Source: Brevundimonas sp.
Lineage (GTDB): Bacteria; Pseudomonadota; Alphaproteobacteria; Caulobacterales; Caulobacteraceae
Direction of reading: 5' to 3'
Assembly: GCF_003248455.1 (NCBI RefSeq)
Contig: NZ_QFNM01000001.1
Span: 45,644 to 109,643 of the forward strand
Length of the DNA: 64,000 nucleotides
Every line of letters begins with the position of its first letter. The stretch's first letter is position 1. Positions 23,113-30,194 of this stretch are shown here, piece after piece. The notes under the pieces were generated by a model. The model saw only the letters and a program-made list of their open reading frames with translations, had not been told where the DNA came from and searched no databases. The position numbers and the translations under genes are program-made.

Positions 23113-25650
23113 GTGCGCCACGCTCTTCACGGGTTCGTCTGCGCCCTGGCGCTTGGCTTCATGGGCGCCCACGCCCAGACACCGTTCAACATCGACGATC
23201 TTCTCGGCCAGGAATCGCTCGGCAACATCCGCATAAGCCCGAACTCGCGCTGGGTGGTGATCGACCGGGAGGCGGCTTGGAATCAGGCCGCCTCCTACGA
23301 TCTCGGGCAATACACGGCACAGCTTCTGACGCGTCTGGAGGTGCATGACGCGTCTGGCGAAGGCCCGGTGAGGCGCGTTCAAGACCCAGGCCACGCCACC
23401 GGGTACATTTCGGGTCCCTTCTCTCCGGATGGTGGGCGGATGGTCGTCTATCGGCTCACCGCCCGCACGCTTCGACTAGGGGTCATGACCCTGTCGACAG
23501 GTTCAATCCGATGGCACGATCTGACCCCCGAGTGGCCCAACATGGGCCAGACGATCGCTTGGCGCTCGGATCACGAGTTGGTCCTTATCGCCCGTCCCGA
23601 TGACGATCTGCCCCTCGGCATGCGTCATGGCTGGGAGGCGCAGGCGCGGGCTTCAGCGCTCTGGGCTGTTGCGGCGGCCGGACGCCGTCCGTCCAGCGTC
23701 GCCCTGATGAGCGGCGCGAACCGCGACGCGCATCGTAGGGCGCGGCCGAGCGCCCTGGTTCGTCTCGACGTGGCCACGGGCGATGTCACCACGATCGCGC
23801 GTGGCGAGTTCTTCGACTTCACACTGTCTCCGGACAGGCAGGCGGTGGCGGCGATGGCCGTGACCGACGACATCCAAACAGGGACAGACGAGCCAGTACT
23901 GACCGGAACGCCGGCACGGCGCCGACGGTTGACCATCGCCGCCCTCGATAACGGTCGAGTGCGGCCAGGTGACGAAGCGGCTGACTATCTCCCCTATCTA
24001 TTGGCGTGGAGCCCGGACTCGCGTCGGGTGCTGACCTTCCGTCGCCAGGATGGCCAATCCTGGACGCAGGGTCGTTTCACGGTTCTTGACCGCACGAACG
24101 GCGACCAGACGCTCGACGTTCAGGGGGCCCGACCCCGCATAGACGTCAACGGCAGTCAGATCCCCTACGCGAGAGGGACGTGGGACGAAAACCGGCCTGT
24201 CGTTCTGGTGGAAACGGAGGATGGCGCACGGTTCTGGCGCCGGATCGAAGGCAACGGCCGGTTCGCCGACGTCACCGCCCGCCCAGGCCAGGTTCTGGCT
24301 CAGCGAAACGGCCATCTGCTTGTCGGAGAGGCGACGTCGTGGCGCAGCCTCGACGGACGGGACGAAGGTCAGCGTCCCGCCCGAGCCGTCTCCAGCGATC
24401 GCGCGCAAGATGAAGGCGGACGGGCTGCGGTCAATCCTGACCCTGTGACTGTCGCAGACTGGGTTGGTCAGGATGAGGCGGGCTGTCTGGTCAAACAGAT
24501 CGCGCCGACGGTGAGGACCTGCCTCGGCCTTCCGCCTGCCCTGCCCTCCATCACCGCCGCCAGCAAAGACCTGAGATTTGTCATCGAAACGCAGATGTCC
24601 GCGACCGGGTCGACCGTCGTCCGGCTTCGCAACGCCGAGGGCGTTCGACCCCTTCTGACGCTGAACGCAGCGCTCGACGATCGTATGTGGGGCGAGATCC
24701 GGCCCATCGAACACAGCGCGCCGGATGGAACGCCCTTGACCAGTTGGCTTCTCCTGCCCCCCGGCGGGGAACACCGGGACCTGCCCGTCGTCATGATCAT
24801 CTATCCCGGCACGATCTACCCTACGGCCCCAACCTGGCTGAGGCCCGGAAGCGAGCGACGCCACATCAATCCTGCCCTGCTCGCGGCCGCCGGCTACGCC
24901 GTCCTCGTTCCCAGCCTGCCGCTGTATGACCGAACGGGCCAGGCTCTCGCGGACCTCGCCCCCCGGCTCGAGGCCATCCTGGACCGCGCTGCGGAGACCG
25001 GCCTCATCAGCCCGGATCGCGCCGCCGTGCTGGGTCACAGCTATGGAGGGTACGGGGCGATGACCGTCGCAACCCAGTCGCGTCGCTTCCGGGCCATCGT
25101 GGCGTCCGCCGGTCGCTCGGACCTGACCGATCTCGCGGAACTACCACCGCAGTACGTTCTCACGCCTGAAAACGGCGTACCGTTCAACGTCAGCCTGGGC
25201 TGGGCGGAAACCGGCCAGGGCCGGATGGGCGCTTCGCTCGTGTCGTCGCCACAACGATATATCGACGCCAGTCCGATCTACAGCGCTGCGGCCATCACCA
25301 CCCCCATACTGATGATCGACGGGGATATGGATTTTACGCGCGGTCGCGGCCTGTTCGGGGCGCTGTACCGTATGGACAGGGAAGCCGGTCTCGTCACCTA
25401 CGCGGGCGAAGGCCACGTCTTCGTCAGCCCCGCCAATATCCGCGACCTTCATACCCGGATCATCGCTTGGCTGGATCGCTATCTCTCAGCGTCTGCTGAG
25501 GCGGGCCTCCCAGTTTCGCACCCAGCTCTCGAGGACGCCAACCAGGACGATGCGATTGTGCTGGCCGTCCCAGATCAGATGGTCGTCCGTCAGGACAGCC
25601 GAAAACAGCTCCCTGTCGACGACCCCTTCTTCAGCAAGCCTGCCTTTTAG
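23113..25650 (+). CDS. S9-family peptidase, probable lasso peptide isopeptidase
   Basis: An 845-residue prolyl-oligopeptidase-fold protein with a signal peptide-like N-terminus, a beta-propeller region and a C-terminal alpha/beta hydrolase domain. The nucleophile is Ser643 in GHSYGGYG, the acid probably Asp740 in DGDMDF, and the base His768 in GEGHVF. AtxE2-type isopeptidases open the macrolactam ring of lasso peptides; the specific assignment rests on its position between the TonB receptor and the lasso genes. The GTG start is 1 base after the receptor stop. The frame continues about 50 residues past the expected end and overlaps the antisense cyclase gene by 165 bases. Confidence 0.82.
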   Translation: MRHALHGFVCALALGFMGAHAQTPFNIDDLLGQESLGNIRISPNSRWVVIDREAAWNQAASYDLGQYTAQLLTRLEVHDASGEGPVRRVQDPGHATGYISGPFSPDGGRMVVYRLTARTLRLGVMTLSTGSIRWHDLTPEWPNMGQTIAWRSDHELVLIARPDDDLPLGMRHGWEAQARASALWAVAAAGRRPSSVALMSGANRDAHRRARPSALVRLDVATGDVTTIARGEFFDFTLSPDRQAVAAMAVTDDIQTGTDEPVLTGTPARRRRLTIAALDNGRVRPGDEAADYLPYLLAWSPDSRRVLTFRRQDGQSWTQGRFTVLDRTNGDQTLDVQGARPRIDVNGSQIPYARGTWDENRPVVLVETEDGARFWRRIEGNGRFADVTARPGQVLAQRNGHLLVGEATSWRSLDGRDEGQRPARAVSSDRAQDEGGRAAVNPDPVTVADWVGQDEAGCLVKQIAPTVRTCLGLPPALPSITAASKDLRFVIETQMSATGSTVVRLRNAEGVRPLLTLNAALDDRMWGEIRPIEHSAPDGTPLTSWLLLPPGGEHRDLPVVMIIYPGTIYPTAPTWLRPGSERRHINPALLAAAGYAVLVPSLPLYDRTGQALADLAPRLEAILDRAAETGLISPDRAAVLGHSYGGYGAMTVATQSRRFRAIVASAGRSDLTDLAELPPQYVLTPENGVPFNVSLGWAETGQGRMGASLVSSPQRYIDASPIYSAAAITTPILMIDGDMDFTRGRGLFGALYRMDREAGLVTYAGEGHVFVSPANIRDLHTRIIAWLDRYLSASAEAGLPVSHPALEDANQDDAIVLAVPDQMVVRQDSRKQLPVDDPFFSKPAF

Positions 25651-27204
25651 GAGGTGTTTGCGAAGCATCGGAAGACTGAGTTGGTTGATCCGGCCGTAGT
25701 AGCGGGTCAGATCGCCCTTGTTACGCCGGTCTCGTATCATCGGTGACAGGCGTTCTTTGAAAGCCTTGCGGGCGAAGCCTCGATCCCGTTCGCCGACGGC
25801 GAGGAGGTCTGTCGGGAGGGCCAGACAATGCTCCATGACGGGTTGACTGAGGAAAGGGTGGATCAGCGGCGCGGCTCGCGCGCGCAGGCAATCTCGCCAG
25901 AAGACCTGACAGTTGGCGAGTTGGCGGATTTGCATGCGTTTGGCCGGTGGCAGATCGCCCGTCGCCCTGTTCCAGGGATGAGGGTCGTCGTCCATCCCAG
26001 GCCGTTGTCCAAACATCGGACCGAGCGCCGCTCGAGCAACGGCCCACGCCGACCGCCGAGTCCATCGCCCCACGTTCGCGAGGTAGCGGGGATGAAGGGC
26101 CCCGAAGTCCCCTCTGAACAAGCGATCGGCGGCGATCCACGGCGTTGCCTGCTGGAAAAACACCGCGTCCCCGCCCTGCCCGGTGAGGGACACCGCCCGA
26201 CGCCGCGACAGGCGCGCTGCCATATCAGCGTCGTAGGTGGTGTCGACGCCCTGGAACGCTGGCCGGATCCCCTGACCCAATCGCGCCAGTTCAGACGCAA
26301 GCACTGCCTGAACAGGCTTGGCGACCTCCGTGAGTTCGGCTTCCAAATGGGCCGAGGTGGCCCGGGCGTAGGCGCGTTCGTCCCCCTCGATCCAGGGTCC
26401 ATAGTAGTTCACAAGCTGCACTCCGCTGCGAGGCTTGCATTGAAGCAGGCTCGCCACCGTGATCGCGGAATCCAGACCTCCAGACAGCTCAGCGATCACC
26501 GTGGGGGCCCCATGCGTCAGCGAGGCGATGGTGCGGTCCACGACCTCAACGAGCGCGTCCGGATCCGTCTCATACCGGCGGCCGAAGACGTCTTTCGGTC
26601 GCCAGACGGCAATCTCGGTGCACCGGCCTAAATCAGCGAACCCGCCCGCGTCGATCGTCCTAACGCCGCGCAGGGCGACGTGACGCACAGAATACTGTGA
26701 ATGAACCAACATCCGGCCCACCGCCTCCCAGTCGATCGCGACCTCTCGCGGAAGCAGGGCGTCAATCTCGGCAGGCCATTGATCGCTGACGACCGTCAGA
26801 CCGTCACGCCGCCAATGCGCACAATCAATCGCACCCGAGGGGTCACGAAGAACTCGCAGGCCACTGTCGTCCGCCCGCCAGAAAAACACGTAGTTGCCCC
26901 AGCCCTCAGAGGTCACCGCCCGAGCGAGTGCGACAGGGTCCCGGTTCAACCCGACAAGGGCGGACAGGGTCCGCTCGCCATTGGGACGCCAGTCACCGAT
27001 CAGGAGGTGCTTGGGACCTACCAGCCGCGCCGCGTGGCGAGCGCGAGGACCGAGCAGCAGGCTGATCTCCCCGACGTCCCAGACCAGGGACCAGCCTCCA
27101 TTGAGAAGATCCGCCGTCAGGGTCTGGACCAGGGCCAGGGCTTTGCCTGCCGCTTGCGACCGGTCCAGGACGACGTAGCCGGTGTCCGATGGCTTCGCGG
27201 TCAT
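25486..27204 (-). CDS. lasso peptide macrolactam synthetase (C protein, asparagine-synthetase-like)
   Basis: A 572-residue homologue of asparagine synthetase B that would adenylate the side-chain carboxyl of the core acidic residue and close the ring with the N-terminal amine. The N-terminal glutaminase-like domain lacks a Cys2 nucleophile, as expected for lasso C proteins. The ATP pyrophosphatase loop is AELSGGLDSAITVASLL. Later motifs include TGQGGDAVFF and a basic C-terminal helical region. The ATG at 27204 overlaps the B gene stop (ATGA). Its 3' end runs 165 bases into the antisense tail of the isopeptidase gene. Confidence 0.88.
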   Translation of the reverse strand: MTAKPSDTGYVVLDRSQAAGKALALVQTLTADLLNGGWSLVWDVGEISLLLGPRARHAARLVGPKHLLIGDWRPNGERTLSALVGLNRDPVALARAVTSEGWGNYVFFWRADDSGLRVLRDPSGAIDCAHWRRDGLTVVSDQWPAEIDALLPREVAIDWEAVGRMLVHSQYSVRHVALRGVRTIDAGGFADLGRCTEIAVWRPKDVFGRRYETDPDALVEVVDRTIASLTHGAPTVIAELSGGLDSAITVASLLQCKPRSGVQLVNYYGPWIEGDERAYARATSAHLEAELTEVAKPVQAVLASELARLGQGIRPAFQGVDTTYDADMAARLSRRRAVSLTGQGGDAVFFQQATPWIAADRLFRGDFGALHPRYLANVGRWTRRSAWAVARAALGPMFGQRPGMDDDPHPWNRATGDLPPAKRMQIRQLANCQVFWRDCLRARAAPLIHPFLSQPVMEHCLALPTDLLAVGERDRGFARKAFKERLSPMIRDRRNKGDLTRYYGRINQLSLPMLRKHLLKGRLAEEGVVDRELFSAVLTDDHLIWDGQHNRIVLVGVLESWVRNWEARLSRR

Positions 27205-27887
27205 CGACACAGGATCGGCGTGTACGCACGCAGGCGTTCGTGATCGTCGTTGAGGCAGACATCACCGGACTGAACCCAGCAGTGAGCGCTGAACGGCCAA
27301 AGCCTGACGCCGAACACCCAGTCTGCGGTCAGGCCCAACTCACGCAAAAAAGCGACGAGCAGCATGGACCGCTGGAGGCATTCCCCGTCGAACGGCAGCC
27401 AGGGCTGAATCCTCCAGAGGGCGCCCGCTGCGCGGCGGGCGGCGGCCGGGTCTTCTCGCCGTCGCGCGCGCCCGACGACGGAGAGTTGGCTCGCAATACC
27501 TTCGCGTCGCTCCGCCCTGCGCACGCTCAACGCCGCAGCAACCAGCGGCGCGACATCGGAGAGCCTCAGCGCCGCGGGAGCATCGTGAAGGATGGATCCA
27601 GACGGCGTCGCCGGCAGCCTCTGCGGTGGTTGCCCGGGCTCCGCTTGCGCCAGTCCCACCTCGTGCAGGGCGTCGGCCAGCGGGCCTGATACCCTGCAAG
27701 CGTTGTCCTGGCATGCCGGGTGAAAGTGCGCCGCAGCGCCTGGAATGCAGAGATAGTCGTCGCGAGCGAGATCGAGAACGACCAGGTCGTCGTCAACGGG
27801 CGCTGCGAACACATGCAGCCGCAAAAACAGCGGCTGCGCTGTCGGCGCGATGACGTCCTTTGAGGCCAGAGTCTCATGGATCAGCAA
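27201..27887 (-). CDS. lasso peptide B protein (RRE fused to transglutaminase-like leader peptidase)
   Basis: A 228-residue protein. Residues about 20-100 resemble the PqqD-like recognition element that binds leader peptides (VDDDLVVLDLARDDYLCIPG). Residues about 115-228 are the B2 peptidase with Cys170 (GECLQRS), His202 (FSAHCWVQ) and an Asp near 214 (CLNDDHE) as the cysteine-protease triad. It would cleave the precursor after the conserved Thr-x leader end. The TTG start has AGGAG 6 bases upstream. It is preceded by a strong terminator after the precursors and coupled to the C gene by ATGA. Confidence 0.88.
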   Translation of the reverse strand: MLIHETLASKDVIAPTAQPLFLRLHVFAAPVDDDLVVLDLARDDYLCIPGAAAHFHPACQDNACRVSGPLADALHEVGLAQAEPGQPPQRLPATPSGSILHDAPAALRLSDVAPLVAAALSVRRAERREGIASQLSVVGRARRREDPAAARRAAGALWRIQPWLPFDGECLQRSMLLVAFLRELGLTADWVFGVRLWPFSAHCWVQSGDVCLNDDHERLRAYTPILCR

Positions 27888-27918
27888 GACACGCTCCTAA
27901 GGGGCGGGTTGTGTCGGG

Positions 27919-27949
27919 AAAAAAGGCGCCGGCTCACGCCGACGCCTTT
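27919..27949 (-). terminator. intrinsic terminator/attenuator between lasso precursors and processing genes
   Basis: On the minus strand a 9-bp stem (GGCGTCGGC with GCCGGCGCC, one G-T pair) and a GTGA loop are followed by six T. It begins 5 bases after the stop of precursor 1 and ends about 30 bases before the B gene. Partial read-through would give far more precursor than enzyme mRNA. Confidence 0.75.
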
Positions 27950-27954
27950 CCGTG

Positions 27955-28083
27955 TCAGGCCGAGCGGGCGCCCGGGGTGACGTAGCGCAGTTCCTGGATC
28001 TGCTCGAGGTCGCCTTCTTCCTCGACAGCCTTGGTCCGCAGCTTGGCGGAGCCCAGACGGATCAGGTTCATGGACTTCAACAT
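27955..28083 (-). CDS. lasso peptide precursor 1, 42 aa
   Basis: The leader is residues 1-18, containing LIRLGSAKLRTK with the conserved Thr at leader position -2. The predicted core is residues 19-42 (24 aa): Ala1, Gly6, Asp7, Glu9-Gln10-Ile11-Gln12, a bulky pair Arg15-Tyr16 that could plug the ring, and Pro19. Glu9 is favoured as the ring acceptor because it aligns with precursor 2; Asp7 is the alternative. GGAGG lies 8 bases before the ATG at 28083. Ala at core position 1 is unusual but has been seen in a caulonodin. The gene sits directly upstream of the B and C genes. Confidence 0.85.
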   Translation of the reverse strand: MLKSMNLIRLGSAKLRTKAVEEEGDLEQIQELRYVTPGARSA

Positions 28084-28103
28084 GGTAGTCGCCTCCGATC
28101 GTG

Positions 28104-28121
28104 GCCGATCCGGGGATCGGC
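28104..28121 (-). other. stem-loop in the leader of precursor 1
   Basis: GCCGATCC and GGATCGGC form an 8-bp perfect inverted repeat (7 or fewer pairs with a 4-base loop) just upstream of the GGAGG of precursor 1. A second small hairpin (GCCGGC-N4-GCCGGC, 28179-28194) follows the stop of precursor 2. They may stabilise the short mRNAs or set processing ends. Confidence 0.4.
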
Positions 28122-28199
28122 GGTTTACGGCGTCACTCGCCACTAATCTTGAGATGAGCGACCGGGCGCCGATCTAGAGCCGGCGAATGCCGGCAGGGT

Positions 28200-28334
28200 T
28201 CAGCGCGCCGCGGACGGCTGGCTATCCCATAGGAAGATCTGGATCTGCTCCATGAAGCCCGTCTCCGAGTCCGCACGGGTGGCGCGTTTGGCTGATCCTA
28301 CGCGCACGAGGCGCAGTTTGGTTTTCGTCTGCAT
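28200..28334 (-). CDS. lasso peptide precursor 2, 44 aa
   Basis: The leader is residues 1-20, with LVRVGSAKRATR, again with Thr at -2 and the same GSAK core motif as precursor 1. The predicted core is residues 21-44 (24 aa): Ala1, Asp2, Glu4, Gly6, Phe7, Met8, Glu9-Gln10-Ile11-Gln12, then Phe14, Leu15, Trp16 as possible plugs, and Pro20. Glu9 is at the canonical acceptor position for a 9-residue ring. A perfect AGGAGG lies 6 bases before the ATG at 28334. It is the first gene after the GntR regulator. The cores of the two precursors agree at positions 1, 6 and 9-12 but differ elsewhere, suggesting duplication and divergence. Confidence 0.85.
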   Translation of the reverse strand: MQTKTKLRLVRVGSAKRATRADSETGFMEQIQIFLWDSQPSAAR

Positions 28335-28348
28335 CACTGCCTCCTGAA

Positions 28349-28364
28349 CGGGCGGAAGCGCCCG
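28349..28364 (-). other. 5' leader hairpin next to the precursor 2 ribosome binding site
   Basis: CGGGCG-N4-CGCCCG, a 6-bp stem with a 4-base loop, ends 2 bases before the AGGAGG. It lies where a stability or translation-control element would be expected in a highly expressed short mRNA. Confidence 0.35.
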
Positions 28365-28403
28365 CTGAAGACAGGTCACGCCTTCGGAGGTGTATTTTCA
28401 AAC

Positions 28404-28418
28404 TATATTTGCAATATA
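28404..28418. promoter_or_regulatory. candidate GntR operator in the lasso precursor promoter
   Basis: TATATT-TGC-AATATA, a perfect 15-bp AT-rich palindrome, lies between the GntR stop (28421) and the first precursor (28334). GntR/FadR-type dimers bind such short palindromes. It sits about 75-80 bases upstream of the precursor ATG, where the promoter should be. Confidence 0.5.
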
Positions 28419-28420
28419 CT

Positions 28421-29017
28421 TCAAGCGGACTGCCGCATCACCTTCTCCACGGACACCGAAAGGGCGATCCGGCCTTGGTGATATTCGTAGAGCGCGCTCG
28501 CCAACTCCGCGCTGTTGTTGTCTAAGCGCAGGCGTTCGATTGCGAGGACGATGTCCAATCCCGTGTTCTGCAGGAGCGCTTCAATTCTGCGGATGGGTCT
28601 AAGCTGCGTAGAAACGCGGCGATAGGCTTCGAAGACCGCGCTGTTGTCCCCATGCTGCGCGAGCCGGTCAAATATGGACTCGACCCGCAACACCGGATCC
28701 GCCGACGGTTCTGTGGTCGGCGCTTCGGGCGAGACACCGTCCGCGGAGCCCCAGCGCAGGAACTGGTGGTGAAGCTCGTAAAGCCCGACAATGTCAGACG
28801 CGGTGGGACTGGGCGCGAAGTAGCCGCGTCCTGGCCGATGCTCGATGATGCCTTCGCCAGCGAGATGGGCGAGCGCCTCGCGTACCGGCGTAGGACTAAG
28901 ACCGAGCTCGTTCGCCAGACTGGTTGCGACAAGCGGAAGACCCCAGCCGAAGCGCCCCGCGGCGGCGTAACCGGCCAGGGCTGTGTGAGCCACAGCGAAA
29001 TGATCTCTCTCGCGCAT
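28421..29017 (-). CDS. GntR-family (FadR-like) transcriptional regulator
   Basis: About 198 residues. The N-terminal winged helix has LATSLANELGLSPTPVREALAHLAGEGIIEHRPGRGYFAP in pieces, the GntR signature. The C-terminal domain is all-helical, FadR/FCD-like but short, so the effector cannot be guessed. The ATG at 29017 is chosen; the frame is open to a TTG at 29056 that has AGAGGGG upstream, so the start is uncertain. It is co-directional with and 86 bases upstream of the lasso precursor genes and is the likely local regulator of them. Confidence 0.8.
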   Translation of the reverse strand: MRERDHFAVAHTALAGYAAAGRFGWGLPLVATSLANELGLSPTPVREALAHLAGEGIIEHRPGRGYFAPSPTASDIVGLYELHHQFLRWGSADGVSPEAPTTEPSADPVLRVESIFDRLAQHGDNSAVFEAYRRVSTQLRPIRRIEALLQNTGLDIVLAIERLRLDNNSAELASALYEYHQGRIALSVSVEKVMRQSA

Positions 29018-29128
29018 CACGACCCGCCCGTCCGCACGCGGCGCGACGCCTTGCAATCACACAGCCCCTCTAAAGGACGAAACAGAGCCGATCGGCGAGT
29101 AGCTGAATGGTGAACATTAGTTATCATA

Positions 29129-29147
29129 AAAGAACCGCATGTTCTTT
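29129..29147. promoter_or_regulatory. inverted repeat AAAGAAC-N5-GTTCTTT
   Basis: A perfect 7-bp inverted repeat with a 5-base spacer in an AT-rich stretch, between the divergent GntR (minus) and XRE-type (plus) genes, about 110 bases upstream of the GntR start. It is a plausible operator for one of these two regulators. Confidence 0.45.
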
Positions 29148-29282
29148 GCGCACTTTCCACAAGACTCGGGACACCGTGAGCTTCCCGTCTTTCATTTGAT
29201 GCTCAACTGCCGCATTTTTCAACCACCGGGAGTAAGGCGTCGAGAATCGCGTTGACCTCCACAACCCGAGGCAGCCGAGCTG

Positions 29283-29765
29283 ATGGAAAGCGACCGACCC
29301 CGCTCTCAGAACGAAATCCTGGCTGCAGCGCTGCGGTTGATCCGGCTGCACAGGCGGATGAAGCCGGCCGAGGTCGCCGACGCAATGGGCATGGCCAAGC
29401 GGTCCTACGAACACTTCGAAGCTGGAAAGGGAAAGATCAATCTCGAGCGTATCCACCGCTTCGCGGAGGCCACGGACAGCGATCCCTATGCGATCATCGA
29501 CTGCATGGCGCTGGGATCCCCGGAGTTCGCCGTCCGCTGCGCCGACAACAAGGCAATGCTCGCGCTTCGGGTCGTCACACAGGAGTTCGACGAGGAGGTT
29601 GGCGATGCGATCATGGAGCTCGACACACGCTCGATCATCAACGCCTTCACCCGAACCCTGAAGGATCTCGGAATGCAGGCCGTGAGACGGGATGACGCGG
29701 CCAAGGCCTGGCTCGATGAACGGATTGGACGGCTGGTAACGCCTTCGAAGGACGAGGAAGACTGA
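29283..29765 (+). CDS. XRE-family helix-turn-helix regulator
   Basis: A 160-residue protein with an N-terminal Cro/C1-type HTH (LRLIRLHRRMKPAEVADAMGMAKRSYEHFEAGKGKINLERIHRFAEATDSD in pieces) and a helical C-terminal part of unknown function. It is divergent from GntR. In Alphaproteobacteria proteins of this layout frequently control conjugative elements, and the T4SS operon starts 430 bases downstream, but it could equally belong to the lasso locus. Confidence 0.75.
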   Translation: MESDRPRSQNEILAAALRLIRLHRRMKPAEVADAMGMAKRSYEHFEAGKGKINLERIHRFAEATDSDPYAIIDCMALGSPEFAVRCADNKAMLALRVVTQEFDEEVGDAIMELDTRSIINAFTRTLKDLGMQAVRRDDAAKAWLDERIGRLVTPSKDEED

Positions 29766-29848
29766 TCGGGGTTCGCCTCACACCGTAGATTTCCTGTCCG
29801 AACCTTGCGGTCTTGCCGCAAACTTCGATCCGGGTCTGGCTTGAGTCC

Positions 29849-30118
29849 ATGACCCAGTCGCTTCCCCTTTCCCCCGATCATGCCGCAACGCGTTCCAGCG
29901 ACGGCCTGTCCGCTCGCCAGGCCGACTGTCTGCGTCTGGCCGGCCAGGGGCTGTCATCGCGTCAGATCGCGCGTCGCCTCGGCGTGTCGGCCCGCACGGT
30001 CGATGACCACATCCTCCTTGGGTGCCGGTGGCTCGGAGTCAGGACCCGGGTCCAGGCCGTCGCGCTTCTGGTGAGAGACGATCGCCGCGCCGCCGAGCCC
30101 CGTAGTTTCACCCCGTAG
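29849..30118 (+). CDS. stand-alone LuxR-type HTH regulator
   Basis: An 89-residue GerE-type DNA-binding domain: LSARQADCLRLAGQGLSSRQ then IARRLGVSARTVDDHILLGCRWLGVRTRVQAVAL. No sensor domain is present. The ATG at 29849 is chosen over the frame start at 29813 because the latter adds no domain. It resembles the protein encoded at 17842 in size and layout. It ends 77 bases before the first T4SS gene and may control it. Confidence 0.7.
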   Translation: MTQSLPLSPDHAATRSSDGLSARQADCLRLAGQGLSSRQIARRLGVSARTVDDHILLGCRWLGVRTRVQAVALLVRDDRRAAEPRSFTP

Positions 30119-30194
30119 CTCTCCGGTGGCGCCCTAGCGGATCGAACGTGCGCGGCCGATGCGGTCTGCTGAGGGCTCTCAACGGAGCCCTGCC

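Noticed and set aside
29124..29456. 110-residue minus-strand frame over the XRE gene
   Set aside because: Antisense to a clear helix-turn-helix gene, without a ribosome binding site or a recognisable domain.
30119..30194. integration site or element boundary just before the T4SS operon
   Set aside because: No integrase gene, tRNA 3' end or matching repeat was found in the window, so the element's left end cannot be placed.
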